Shown: positions 50,101-59,500 of the stretch, in pieces
Layout: the number at the start of each line of letters is the position of its first letter
How positions within the stretch are numbered: position 1 is the stretch's first letter
Source of the DNA: Schizochytrium sp. TIO01
Taxonomy: Eukaryota > Sar > Bigyra > Thraustochytrida > Thraustochytriidae
DNA: 64,000 nt
Direction of reading: 5' to 3'
Assembly: GCA_004764695.1 (NCBI GenBank)
Contig: SMSO01000014.1
Span: 3,919,148-3,983,147, forward strand
Made by a program: the position numbers and the translations under genes
The notes under the pieces: generated by a model
What the model was told of the DNA's origin: nothing
The model's database searches: none
The model's input: the letters and a program-made list of their open reading frames with translations, nothing else

Positions 50101-50557
50101 AGGAGAACCTGTTCGATTGTGTATTTCAATCGTTGCTTCGACAGAGACTTCCCTACGCGGCGATCTTGCTACCTGGAAGGAGACTATGAACTCTTTTTCT
50201 CAACGCTACAGCCAGATCCAGATTAGTATGGCCGTGTGTCGCGTTACTGCTGGATATGTGCGCGTCCCTGATTCTGTCTTGGCTGGTCTTCAGGCTTGTG
50301 ATGTCACATGTAATGGAAACGATGAGCGCTCTGCCAGGACTCATCTCATTATGGGCCGCACACCCTTGCAGAGCAACCGTTCCCTGTTACCCTTATTAGA
50401 GGTTGAGATGTGCGATGGCGATCTTTCGGCTGATGTGGTACTTCGAGACCTCCAAGCCTTGGCTGCGCTCCGTATCTTTGGTCAGCAAGATTCGATTGTC
50501 CCAATTCACCTTGAAATCTCTGGAAGACTCTCGAACTGGTTGTCTCCTATTCGGTAA
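47105..50557 (+). CDS. MED13: Mediator complex subunit 13 (CDK8 module)
   Basis: An 1150-residue nuclear transcription co-regulator. The C-terminal about 430 residues match the MED13 C-terminal domain: YRRNDLFFRHIATLFDVCSLG, the block FLIVFVVMPPRSDSYTLLAMD, then VHIGYCLDPSSGWLTACWTD, which is the family's most recognisable motif, and a final conserved segment with WLSPIR at the very end. The middle (residues about 360-720) includes a separate conserved block (AVRLIVGYDTDWISVPTNVVPEW) corresponding to the MID region, with long Asp/Asn, Gly/Ala and Ser-rich linkers around it. The classical MED13 N-terminal domain is not obvious; only residues about 95-135 look ordered. MED13 links the kinase module to core Mediator and carries an Argonaute-like fold. 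The ATG at 47105 is chosen as the first one in the frame; a further upstream exon cannot be excluded. Confidence 0.85.
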   Translation: MVPGAEAGGAVRDAAGHAQKNTRYSVEAAAAAAGLAVAAHDQPHLHPHPFQLYPNPQQRATQTPLQTQPSQTTQAQNGRRKNTNGSAPDQGQRARRALKDLTRSLERHAEMVYFDKGTKGFTSLLRNAGLRGMPRKRQRPDSDIDTSPSHTSSSALRPFSSSSSGTTMSNLNHPNAAIQSRGRSPPPTDQSQSPPTPPACTPPSLGPSSVLGGLEANGSNFSNNTNNDAQSKRKDGKKTKAEMGVLPADLEARLLLAQNSKLQTRPGDGHLAGLQEVPAAPASLFTWEDQRLGAVYTRARAVQVDSSLAELQGVVSTKYGPAVTPFAYVPRNNNSKQHHDQQNSQMRQVYGPSLESAAAVATSQTLTPQITAEKTQDQPVSEARTTTECSSQTKTAKAGRNASAPALQDLGYFENETVKHSERLVKLLEHEAVSIARGGLNSLDFGGWVGFKAKSASPATGMASLADGCHQGVESAMRSRKHTVTLRDPEEDYDNDNDQDDDTDGGGNDGQTPRTATGAGGTPADAAGAASTGNRPPTTPGRENAEAAAAARKEEHDLAEVDAVRLIVGYDTDWISVPTNVVPEWEFAQLRPLTEFTALCEYAVLNVSDRAAVEAGTAHMKLLARRMGAQDKDANSRGSVNALSNRSSGDGKTSRDARPDNAGGISGSGASGVSALGGRNGLAARAGIGGSGITSNGNRRAGIVGRGQPGGGNRRAAGRIPSRAQRENPTTGNSPTGASGPAQPIAPAQGPYRRNDLFFRHIATLFDVCSLGLMAQLKKDSEPLSLELNLDKLLERNVDSLMESLQAYTKSTRSFLIVFVVMPPRSDSYTLLAMDSLAQVLARLEKSVGIRSDGTTINGSDSDPSMPGFYSSSSSSSSSPTTRIIFQLVPFELPSAALQRRSMLNICCGLYTKASLLRNDPKPAPIAMAQNPGPPCVHIGYCLDPSSGWLTACWTDKQGTFAHTSVSRTHASTPRGEALQTLMAETEKLLVQQHASVPSGEPVRLCISIVASTETSLRGDLATWKETMNSFSQRYSQIQISMAVCRVTAGYVRVPDSVLAGLQACDVTCNGNDERSARTHLIMGRTPLQSNRSLLPLLEVEMCDGDLSADVVLRDLQALAALRIFGQQDSIVPIHLEISGRLSNWLSPIR

Positions 50558-52050
50558 AGAACAATCATAGAAGAGCATATATACCATCATACCTGATCCA
50601 TGTCTGCACTCTTTGGAGGGATATCTGAGGAGATCAAAAGAATTCAAGAATGCAATTTCCTACGAGTACAATCAATATACATAACATTAATATTGTTCAT
50701 ACTGATGAGGAGGTAGTGGAATTGAGATGGTTGCTTTTGTTTTCATTTCGATCACGTTGCGAGCAAGCGAAACTGTTTTGGTTTATTCTTCTCTCCTTTC
50801 TTGGCGGATTCTTCTCGCGTTTGTTCCTTTGAGCATCTTATTGTTATACTTATATCTCTCGCTTTTATCTCTCTCTCTCTCTTTCTCCCCTTACTTGGGC
50901 TCCTCTCCTTTTCAGCTTGCACTAGACTTCTTGGCGATAGTTATTGCCAACTTTTAACAAACTAGATCTCTTGCGCTTCGTAACTTGTGGTTCTAGCCTT
51001 GAGATGAGTCGCTCAGCATCATTTTTTAGGAATGATGCCGTATCCTTTTGTTGTACAATGAAAGTTGTGATTGTGGACTTCTTGAACAAATTGTCCAGAT
51101 GTATGCAAACATACGTGTGGTTTAGTAAATGTCGATTGTTCTGATACTCTTTGTCCCACGTCTTCATGTCTACGTTGCGTATGGTGGGAAATATAGTAGA
51201 GCTTACAAGGGAGCTGCACTCTTTACAAGAACGTGACACTCCACATTTTATTGCTATCTATAGAACCAGTTTTACTCCATTTTAATTTTTATTAGTTGTT
51301 GATTCCTCAGTTCGGATTACCCTCCTTTAAAAAAAGTTTCATTTAAAACATAAGTTTGCTTAGCCTTATCACCATGGCATTGTTTATGTTCATAACGAAG
51401 TAAATAATTTGAAGGGTTGTCACTGGATACTCTTTTTTCCTATTTGGAAATCCACAACGTTGATAAAACATCACAATACATTTAACTCAATTAGGTGCAT
51501 CAAAATCAATGTGGGCAACGTATTTGGGTGGCGCAGTGGTTTCCACGCAGATTTTTCTAAAATCAGAGAGACGGCATTATTTATTTGATACTGTAGTTAA
51601 GGAAACTTGAAAGCCCTGCTCGTGACGTAAAAAATAGACACAAGCCTTCTCAAAGAAATGTGACTGGGCCTAAGCCACTAGGGTAACCCTCTTAATGCTG
51701 GTTAATTCATTCAGTAGGTACACCATGCACTCCTATGTTGAATTGATTTTTCTGTTCTTTTTTGTGGCACGGGTATATAGTTTCTGTAACTCATTCTCTT
51801 TTTTAAAATTAAAGTAGGTAGGTAGTACTTGTTAGCCATCTGAGCGAGCCATATAAGCCCAGTGGCGGACAGGTCCAAGAGAAGTAGCTTGACTGGCCAG
51901 AAGTCATAAAGCCCCATTCAAGGTGAAGGACCTTTTCATTGCTGCGTCGCGTGAGTCAGTCGCAGTGAGAGTTTCGCTTGTGAGACAAGCACAGGATTCA
52001 TCACTAAATTCTACGGAAGTTCTCTTTGCAGTTCACTCAAGAGAACTGCG
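50558..52050. other. Intergenic region, 1.5 kb
   Basis: Between two plus-strand genes. AT-rich, with a short CT-rich stretch at about 50868-50890 and a GTAGGTAGGTAGTAC motif near 51815. No supported gene. Confidence 0.6.
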
Positions 52051-53847
52051 ATGGATCTACTTTCGGCAAGCGTACGCAATGTCTTTGAGGAGGAGCTTGG
52101 GTTCAAGCAGCTGACTCCAGTCCAGGGCGCAACGATTCCCAAATTTTTGAATAACTGCGACGTTGCTGTCGAAGCATGCACAGGTTCAGGAAAGACTCTA
52201 GCATTCGTCCTCCCAATTATCGAGATTCTTCTCCGACGCGATATTGAAGAGATCGAAGCTGAAGACGGCTCCGTGACCAAGGTAGTGCCTACAAAGGTTC
52301 AGAAGCGCCGACGCCCTGGGATGTGGGGCGCTTTGGTAATTTCACCAACGCGCGAACTTGCAGCTCAGATTGCCAAAGTTGCAGAACCTTTTGCCAAAGC
52401 AACTGGTGTACGAATGGCACTTTTCCAGGGAGGTTCGAACGTTGTCGATGATGTTACCAAGGTGACTACGACTAGCCTTGACTTTGTCGTGGCGACTCCT
52501 GGTCGTCTTGAAGATTTGATGCAACGGGCCCACAACTCAATCTCGTGGAAGGAGTTCGAAGTGCTAGTACTTGACGAGGCAGATGTTCTCCTTGATCTTG
52601 GATTTGAGCGTGTAGTAACTATGATTCTGTCCAAGCTTCCAAAGCAGCGGCGTACAGGACTTTTCTCGGCCACACAAACTCGCGAGGTCAAGGCACTTGT
52701 CCGTGCTGGCCTTCGTAATCCAGCTGTCATCTCTGTGAAAGTACACAGCGCTAATGCTGTGTCAGCCCAAGACTCACAGCGCACGCCTTTGACGTTAAGT
52801 AACCACTACATGGTTTGTCATCAGAATGAAAAGTTGCGCAATCTCTTAGAATTTCTGGACAGGGAGAGAAAGAGTAAAATTGTGATTTTTTTTGCGACAT
52901 GCGCTAGTGTTGCCTTTTACGAAAAGATTATTCCTGAGATGCTTCCCAAGGAGCTTGGGGAGCGCGTCTTAGGCCTTCACGGTAAATTGGCACAAAAGAA
53001 GCGCGTGAGCACATTCGAAAAGTTTGTTGAGTTGCCTAGTGGAGCGCTTCTTTGTACGGATGTGGCCGCCCGCGGTTTGGATGTCCCTAATGTTGACTGG
53101 ATTGTACAGTTCGACCCGCCTCAGGACCCTAGTTTCTTTGTGCACCGTGTGGGCCGTACGGCTCGCGCTGGCCGCCGGGGTAATGCTCTTGTCTTTCTTC
53201 TTCCGAAGGAAACTGCGTATGTTAATTTCATGGAGAACCAAAAAGTTCCTATGACCGAACTCGCGAGCAGTGAAGACCTTGCTACAGCAGCAGAGAAGAA
53301 ATACGGTGATGTACTTGGCAAGGTGCGCCAGCTCTTATTTCAGGACCGTGACTTGTTGGAACGAGGTACTCGTGCGTTCATGGCATTTGTGCGCTCTTAT
53401 AAGGAACACAAGTGCCAGTTTATTTTTCGCATGAACGAGCTCAACCTGCAAAAGGTCGCAGAGGCTTTTGTCCTGCTTCGATTGCCGAGTATGAAGGAGT
53501 TTCGTGAGAGTAAAGGTCTCAAGGGTTTTAAAGAGGAACCGGCAAGCAAGGTATCAGCGATTCCATACAAGGATAAAACTCGCGAAAAACAGCGTCAGGC
53601 CAATTATGTCAAGCTGAAGGCTGATCTGGCAGAAAACGAAGCCAAACGACAAGCCGAGGTTCTTCAGCAAAAGAAAGAGGCCGAGAAAAAGAGTAAAATG
53701 CCGCGGCGCAGCAAAGAGAAGCGTGATAAGGCAGCTCTAAATGAGGAATGGGATGCCCTTGGGCGTGAAGAACGTCTCTTCAAGAAGATGAAGAAGGGAA
53801 AGCTCTCAAAGAAGGCATTCGAGGAAATGATGGCGGATGACTTTTAA
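52051..53847 (+). CDS. SPB4: DEAD-box RNA helicase Spb4/DDX55-like (60S ribosome biogenesis)
   Basis: A 598-residue helicase. It opens with FKQLTPVQGATIPKFL (Q motif), then Walker A ACTGSGKT (42-49), PTRELA, ATPGR, LDEADVLLDLGFE, FSATQT, TDVAARGLDVPNVDWIVQFDPP and HRVGRTARAG. A DUF4217-type C-terminal extension follows (LLERGTRAFMAFVRSYKEHK; VAEAFVLLRLPSM), typical of Spb4/DDX55 and relatives, then a Lys/Glu-rich coiled-coil tail (KQRQANYVKLKADLAENEAK, KKMKKGKLSKKAFEEM). The ACTGSGKT form, domain order, length and tail fit Spb4, a nucleolar factor needed for late 27S pre-rRNA processing and 60S assembly. The ATG at 52051 is 20 residues before the Q motif, as in family members. DDX18 is less likely because there is no long N-terminal domain. 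Confidence 0.92.
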   Translation: MDLLSASVRNVFEEELGFKQLTPVQGATIPKFLNNCDVAVEACTGSGKTLAFVLPIIEILLRRDIEEIEAEDGSVTKVVPTKVQKRRRPGMWGALVISPTRELAAQIAKVAEPFAKATGVRMALFQGGSNVVDDVTKVTTTSLDFVVATPGRLEDLMQRAHNSISWKEFEVLVLDEADVLLDLGFERVVTMILSKLPKQRRTGLFSATQTREVKALVRAGLRNPAVISVKVHSANAVSAQDSQRTPLTLSNHYMVCHQNEKLRNLLEFLDRERKSKIVIFFATCASVAFYEKIIPEMLPKELGERVLGLHGKLAQKKRVSTFEKFVELPSGALLCTDVAARGLDVPNVDWIVQFDPPQDPSFFVHRVGRTARAGRRGNALVFLLPKETAYVNFMENQKVPMTELASSEDLATAAEKKYGDVLGKVRQLLFQDRDLLERGTRAFMAFVRSYKEHKCQFIFRMNELNLQKVAEAFVLLRLPSMKEFRESKGLKGFKEEPASKVSAIPYKDKTREKQRQANYVKLKADLAENEAKRQAEVLQQKKEAEKKSKMPRRSKEKRDKAALNEEWDALGREERLFKKMKKGKLSKKAFEEMMADDF

Positions 53848-55183
53848 GCAGGCGAATTTATTTCGAGATTTCTTTCTGAAAAGGAAGTGTTGTTGCAGTG
53901 CAGTGTTAAGATCTCTTTTGTTGGCTGGCTAGCTAGGATGTCACAAGAAGAAGCACCAATACGCTGACGATAAGCGGGCCATGGTACGTGCACCGGGTTT
54001 ATCCAATAAACATCCGTATTGCGTTAGCATCCGGAACATTGAACAAGTAAACCTGCACGTTGCATTCAACTTTTGGATACAATCAACAGGAATAGTAGAG
54101 TTGTATTTGTGTAAAATGTTAAAACAGAAAATCGATGTTTTTGTTATTCTTGTTATTTTTTTTTTAAAGTAAACGACTGCTGTTGCTCTGACCATGGCGT
54201 GCCTATCGCTGCTCAGGTTTTGGAACGCCGATTTGGCCTCAGATATTTATGTAATAATCCTTTGTTTAAAAAAAAAAAAGTGGTGTCACAATCACTACAA
54301 CTACACATGTACTTGTAGCGCAGAGGGAAGGGCGAGCTTACTTGTTTTATTTTATTTTCCTGTTTATGATTTTGATTCTTAAAGAAGGATGGGTTAGGAG
54401 GAAGGCCAATGGGGCAACTTACGTCGCCAAGAAGCCACCTTCAACCACAATGACTGAGCTTTTTCGTCGAACTGCCTAGTAAGGGAAGCTCACATTGCTT
54501 TAATTTGTCGTTTTTTTTGTTTCTTTTTCTTTGTCCATGTGTGTTACTTGTTTCCGGGTCGATGAACTGAAGTGATAGTAAATGTAGATGAAGGGCCATC
54601 GAGCCAGCTATTGCCAAAGTTGTATTAGTGATGCGTAGTTATGCTTGATGATATTTTATACTTGAAGTAAATGAAGACAGGAAACTGCACGACACCAAGC
54701 TCGAGCAGTCAACTGGGCTGTGATTAAACACACCACGCAAACACACAAACACATGATGAGCAATAGATATCGAAGCTATAGCCACGTTGATACTAGCCGC
54801 CCCCTGACAACCCAGATTGATTTAGTGCAAGCTAGTAAGCACCGTTCCTTTCCTATTGCTGCCTGAATGAAAGCAAGCTTCCACGTCATATAATAGATCC
54901 CACCCTTGGCTCCATCCAGATGCACGTGAGACTCTCGGACAACTTTATATCATCTGCTTCTTTCAAGACAGTGATGCCAGAAGTTTTGAGCGGAAATCAT
55001 TTCAGATTAAATTCTCTCTTCGCAAGACCCCGTGGATAGTGATTGCATGTTAAAGTCAGTCGATCTTCAAAAAGCAAAAGGTAATCTTGCAGGTGATGAT
55101 AAGAAAGGAGAAGACGAGAAGCACAAAGTACATCAGGACAGAGGCGTCAGAAAGTAGGGCAGCTCAGGAGCGAGATTGACGAC
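53848..55183. other. Convergent intergenic region, 1.3 kb
   Basis: 3' sides of the Spb4-like gene (plus) and Sec61-beta (minus). AT-rich, with short A and T homopolymers. No gene seen. Confidence 0.6.
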
Positions 55184-55507
55184 TTAGTTCGATGGGCTAG
55201 AGGCACCGGTGACCTTGCCCCAAATATGGAGCACCACCACGAAGCCGATGAAGGACAAGCTGAGAATGAGCACCATGTTGGGGCCGATCTTGAGACCCGG
55301 TGCGTCGTCAGTGTAGAAGCGAAGGGTCTCGCGAGCAGACATAGCTTCCATTGCACCTCGAGCGCGCTCCTGGGGCGTCTGGCCCGCGGTGGACGTTGAG
55401 GTGGCAGCGGCAGTCGTCGTGGGGCGGCGCCTCCTTGCAGCCGCGTTGGCAGGGCGGCCGCTGGCCGCTGCGCGAGTACCGCTGCTGGGGGGCTTGGCAG
55501 AGGACAT
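55184..55507 (-). CDS. SEC61B: Sec61 translocon beta subunit
   Basis: A 107-residue tail-anchored ER membrane protein. An Ala/Arg/Thr-rich cytosolic N-terminal region precedes the conserved pre-membrane motif ([18 protein letters not shown]) and a single C-terminal transmembrane helix ([20 protein letters not shown]), followed by a short lumenal tail. Length, the [13 protein letters not shown] signature and topology identify Sec61-beta, an accessory subunit of the protein-conducting Sec61 channel. The ATG at 55507 gives the standard N terminus. Intronless. Confidence 0.96.
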   Translation of the reverse strand: MSSAKPPSSGTRAAASGRPANAAARRRRPTTTAAATSTSTAGQTPQERARGAMEAMSARETLRFYTDDAPGLKIGPNMVLILSLSFIGFVVVLHIWGKVTGASSPSN

Positions 55508-57560
55508 TTTTATTAGTCGGTAGTGATGCGACTGCTGTCAACGGAGGTGGCTTTGGCGGTGAGTGGGCTTTGCGGTGAGGACGGCAGCGGTAGCTATTAT
55601 GGTTGCGAGACTGATCGAGGAAGGATTTAGAGCTCCCTCTCTCTTTCTTTCAGTTATTTTAAAAGTCTAGGAAAGAAGAACTTGAGAGAGAAATGAAAAA
55701 AGAAGTTTAACTTTCATTTTAGTGTGTATACTCATCATCATCACTCATGGAGGTAAACTTGGTCAGGATCAAAGTCTTTTCCTCACAGTCTTGCTTGGTC
55801 TTGTGACTCCTTGGTTTAGCGTGTGTGTGGGTCGTAACACCTACAAAACGAAGATTGTGCCATCATTGCGAATCGAGGCTTTGATTCTTTGATGTGATCA
55901 TCATAATTAATTCTGTATTCTAAAATATATGTATCTTTCTAAGTCTTTTAAGTTTTAAAAATCACTTGCACATACTATAGTAGTAATATGATTTTTTTAA
56001 TTTGCTTCAAAAGAAACAAATTATTAATTGGACAATCATTACAATTGATTATAATAAACAAAAGACAAAAGAAAGCTGTGCTTAGTTTTTGGTTTCCAAA
56101 TGGCCATGTGAAACCGAAGCGTGAAGAAAAAAAGCTTCTGAGCTGGGACGTCAAAGCAAGATGAAATGTCGTAAGAAAACTATGTTATCTGATACCTTTT
56201 TAGTTGTTCTGATCTGTGAAAAAAGCGAGTGATACGACTTGATTTATTTAAGCCAGTGCTTACTTGAAAAATAATAATAAAAGTAAAAAAGTAAAAGAAA
56301 GAAGTAAAAGTATGTCTTCATTTTGATGTGTTGAGCTCTCCAACTCTTGAGCTCTCAAAGCATAAACTTAGTGCCCTGATCGGACCAGCATTCGTTCTCT
56401 CTCGTGTACGTAATTCATGTATAATTCATTATTCTAAGATGTGATTTGATTAGTGTAGGTCAAGAAACAAACAACTGCCAAGTGGCACAGTAAATGGCCT
56501 AATCCACCACCGTTCATGGCTGGCATATCTGTAAAATAAACCCAGTATATCTATTATAAATATAGCATATCTGGAACCACACAAATCCAGGCTGGAGGGC
56601 AGTTAGACCTCTTTACCATGATAGCCCCTTTTCATAATAAGTCCTATTTTATTTTTTCCCATCTTGTACCTTGACTTTCGCTTCAGCATGAGAGGTGGCT
56701 CAGAGTGAGGATGCCAGAGTAAATGAAAGAGAATCCTCTCTGAGAGGCCACTATTTAGCTTCCTACGATTTTTGAAGAAACAGTTTTCATGTAAAAAATC
56801 CTCTCTTGTACCTACTTCTTGTACCCATAACTACTGCTACTACATACTACCTATCTATGTCTTTCTCGAAGGAAGGTGCTAGTAGGCATTCTTAGCAGTA
56901 ACATCTATGCAGGTAGGTAATGGTCCAATGTGCGATGAAGTGAAATCTTGAGTGTATAGCAAATCCTTGATATTTCATTTGTGCAAAGTGTAAAGTAGAC
57001 ACCTACACCCAAGCTGAGCAGTAAGAGCTATTCATGCTTCCACGCAAAGCTAGAACAATGACGCAGTGAATGATTAGTAAGTGATCTTCAAAATTTAAGA
57101 GTAAACCTCTCTTGAAGGGGGTTTCAGGTGACCAGTTCCTTTAAAAACTAAAGAGCGCCATGATCTTCCTGAATTGCTCTTCAATGCAATGCAGGCTAGA
57201 ATTCCCATAACATAAATGCGTGCTATGTACCATACAACTTGCTGTTGTCAATGTTATCATGCCCTTTTATTCTTTTCTTTTTAACAATAAGGGAAGGGGA
57301 AACAGATATGTGTTATCATGAAATATATTTCGAAGACTACTCGGAGCCAACTACCTTCATCGCACGGCATTTGCTTCTACGCTGAAGACAATGATAAGAT
57401 TCTAATATTAAAAAATTAAAAAATGCATTTAAAACGGGATTAATTCTTCTTCCATGAATGATTTTATTTGATTTTTCTAGGATGTATTATTATTTGTTTT
57501 TAATGACATCGGTATGTAGCTGTTGAAAATTTACACAACGCTCGTAAAGGTAGCGTTTTT
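55508..57560. other. Intergenic region, 2 kb
   Basis: Upstream of Sec61-beta and downstream of the alpha-galactosidase (both minus). Strongly AT-rich in 55900-56300 and 57240-57480. It contains scattered CTACC/GGTAGGT motifs at 56810-56920 but no ORF, tRNA or rRNA signature. Confidence 0.6.
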
Positions 57561-58922
57561 TCATATAGTAACAATATATTGCATAAATGCTTCTTCATAC
57601 TCGGCCCTGAGCCTTTGTAAGGATTCTGTATACGCACAATATGACAAAACAAGGAATACAGAATCATGGCCTTCGATGCTGGCAACTATTGCAGAAGATT
57701 GGCCTTTGAGAGCTCGCACATCTTTACGAAGGAAATTCTTACGCACCTCCTTTCCAGACCAAACATCAATAATGCTGGTGATATTCCCACTTGCAGAAAT
57801 GCCAAGCAAGCCGGGGTCAACACGGATGGAATCAGGTGCTGCACCACGAGGATTGTCATTAAGAATAAGGAGAGCTGCTCGATCACCGCTAAGAGGCTTG
57901 GTCCAGACCTGGAGGGCCCTCCCTTGTGAGCCAGTTGTTTGATAGACCATAGAACCCGGATGCCCTGCCCACTCCTGGTTAATTGCAATGGCAAGTTTGT
58001 TAGATATAATCGGCCAAATCTCTTGTGTGATGGATGAGTTTGTTATTTTGTAGCCAAGAATTAGAGGAGAGCTCACAATACACCACGCAGCAAAATGAGC
58101 TTTATTCTCACGAGAATCCTTGAGTAAACCTACCTCCAGCATGTCGGGATATGCCCAACATCCAGGTCGGGAGATAGGGGCCTTACCTTGGTATGGGATT
58201 GTGGTCTGGAGGTTAGCAAACATGGATTCCCAACTCGCGGAAATATCGCCACTAGTTCGGAACATGTGGTATGGACAATCACGAAGGGTGGGCACTGTTC
58301 TCCCCCAGTGGCAGTTTTCAATCATCATTTTACCTGCGTGCATCCCCTGGTTAAATAGTTGGTAATATATATTAAGATCCCAAAATGCACCGCAACCGTC
58401 CAGCTTGGTGGAATCAAATCCGTACAGAAAATGAGCCTTTACATCACCAATATAATGGGCATTGTTGGACCAAACATTTTTTTTTTCTGCGCAAATACAG
58501 TTGTTACCATACCAACCAGCTTTGAGTCCGAGGGCATGGATGTCATCTGTCATCTTTTTTAGGTCAGGGAAGAGTTCGGTGTTGATGAGAGGCATCCCCT
58601 GTTGATCATGAAAAGTATTGTGGAACCCTTTGTTACAGGCTTGCCAATTATCATCGAGGCCAACGTCATTGAACCCAAGGTCAAGGAGAGATATGCCTCC
58701 TGTGTTTACTGGACGGCCATTTACATCACGTTTTTGTGCGATCTCCCTGGCGGCCTTTACAATGATGTCTTGGCTTACTTTATCGTGGTATGCATTCCAG
58801 GATCGCCAGCCCATGGGCGGAGTCCTTGCAAGTCCATCTTCAGCAGCCTCTATCATGTCAAGCGAACCAAGTCCGAGGATGCAGAGTATCCCAAGCCAGA
58901 TAAGATCTACGATCCCCTTCAT
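57561..58922 (-). CDS. GH27 alpha-galactosidase, secreted or lysosomal
   Basis: A 453-residue glycoside hydrolase that removes terminal alpha-galactosyl (or alpha-N-acetylgalactosaminyl) residues. Residues 1-26 are a hydrophobic signal peptide (LIWLGILCILGLGSL). The (beta/alpha)8 domain begins with the family signature RTPPMGWRSWNAY and continues with LGLKAGWYGNNC. The catalytic nucleophile is in STKLDGCGAFWD (Asp175) and the acid/base in RTSGDISASW (Asp226). An all-beta C-terminal domain follows from about residue 340. The loop CNKGFHNTFHDQQG resembles the substrate-binding CxxG/W region. Length and order are typical of GH27. The start ATG at 58922 is immediately before the signal peptide. 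The IS607 copy 2 lies 470 bp upstream, so its 3' end falls in the promoter side of this gene. Confidence 0.93.
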   Translation of the reverse strand: MKGIVDLIWLGILCILGLGSLDMIEAAEDGLARTPPMGWRSWNAYHDKVSQDIIVKAAREIAQKRDVNGRPVNTGGISLLDLGFNDVGLDDNWQACNKGFHNTFHDQQGMPLINTELFPDLKKMTDDIHALGLKAGWYGNNCICAEKKNVWSNNAHYIGDVKAHFLYGFDSTKLDGCGAFWDLNIYYQLFNQGMHAGKMMIENCHWGRTVPTLRDCPYHMFRTSGDISASWESMFANLQTTIPYQGKAPISRPGCWAYPDMLEVGLLKDSRENKAHFAAWCIVSSPLILGYKITNSSITQEIWPIISNKLAIAINQEWAGHPGSMVYQTTGSQGRALQVWTKPLSGDRAALLILNDNPRGAAPDSIRVDPGLLGISASGNITSIIDVWSGKEVRKNFLRKDVRALKGQSSAIVASIEGHDSVFLVLSYCAYTESLQRLRAEYEEAFMQYIVTI

Positions 58923-59393
58923 TCTTCCAGTTTCTTTTCAAGGTTGGTCAACTCTATGCCCTATCCTATCTCACCAGAAGAACCTCGCTTGACTACTGTC
59001 AAGTCACCACGTGTGCAGATCGACGCACAGCAACGCCAATTTAGTCCCTTGCAAAGGTGGCTAGCCTCGTCGTGGATAGCGATCTATAATCTAGAGTATA
59101 TCCGGGACTTTAAAAGTTCATAATAATTCGTTATACTAAAATATAAATATGTAGGCCATCATTGGTATTTATAACGCCAGAACAGTTTAATAATATTTTT
59201 TCCAAAAGTAAGAGAACAGAGTATGATTGAGCTTAATGTAGAGGTTATGTGTTCTTATGCACACATGTGTTAAATACCCCCAACAAAACTTTGTGAATGC
59301 CCTTCAAGCTCATATACATAGATTCACGAATCAAGAAGAATTGTTTTGTTTTAAAGATAAAATAGGGCTTCATGTAATTGTTGATATTTGACC
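58923..59393. other. Promoter side of the alpha-galactosidase gene
   Basis: 470 bp between the start codon and the right end of IS607 copy 2. AT-rich beyond 59100. No ORF seen; the sequence immediately left of 59394 is the candidate guide-derived flank of copy 2. Confidence 0.6.
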
Positions 59394-59500
59394 TCTTAGT
59401 TTTTAAACTATAAAATTTGCAAAACTTGCATTTCATAGAAGGAGCAAGACTCCATCACGAGCTAGTTAGACTAACCCGCGACTCAATGAAATGATTTTTT
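59394..59500 (-). ncRNA. Putative guide RNA scaffold of copy 2
   Basis: Mirror of the conserved 3' tail of copy 1. CATTTCAT/ATGAAATG arms (59429-59436 and 59486-59493) are retained, but the inner right arm differs: GGAG-TCTTG-CTCC forms a new local hairpin through substitutions and a 3-nt insertion. Nearby mononucleotide run length also differs. Its guide would be read from bases just below 59394 (GGTCAAATATC on the minus strand). Prediction by position only. Confidence 0.45.
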
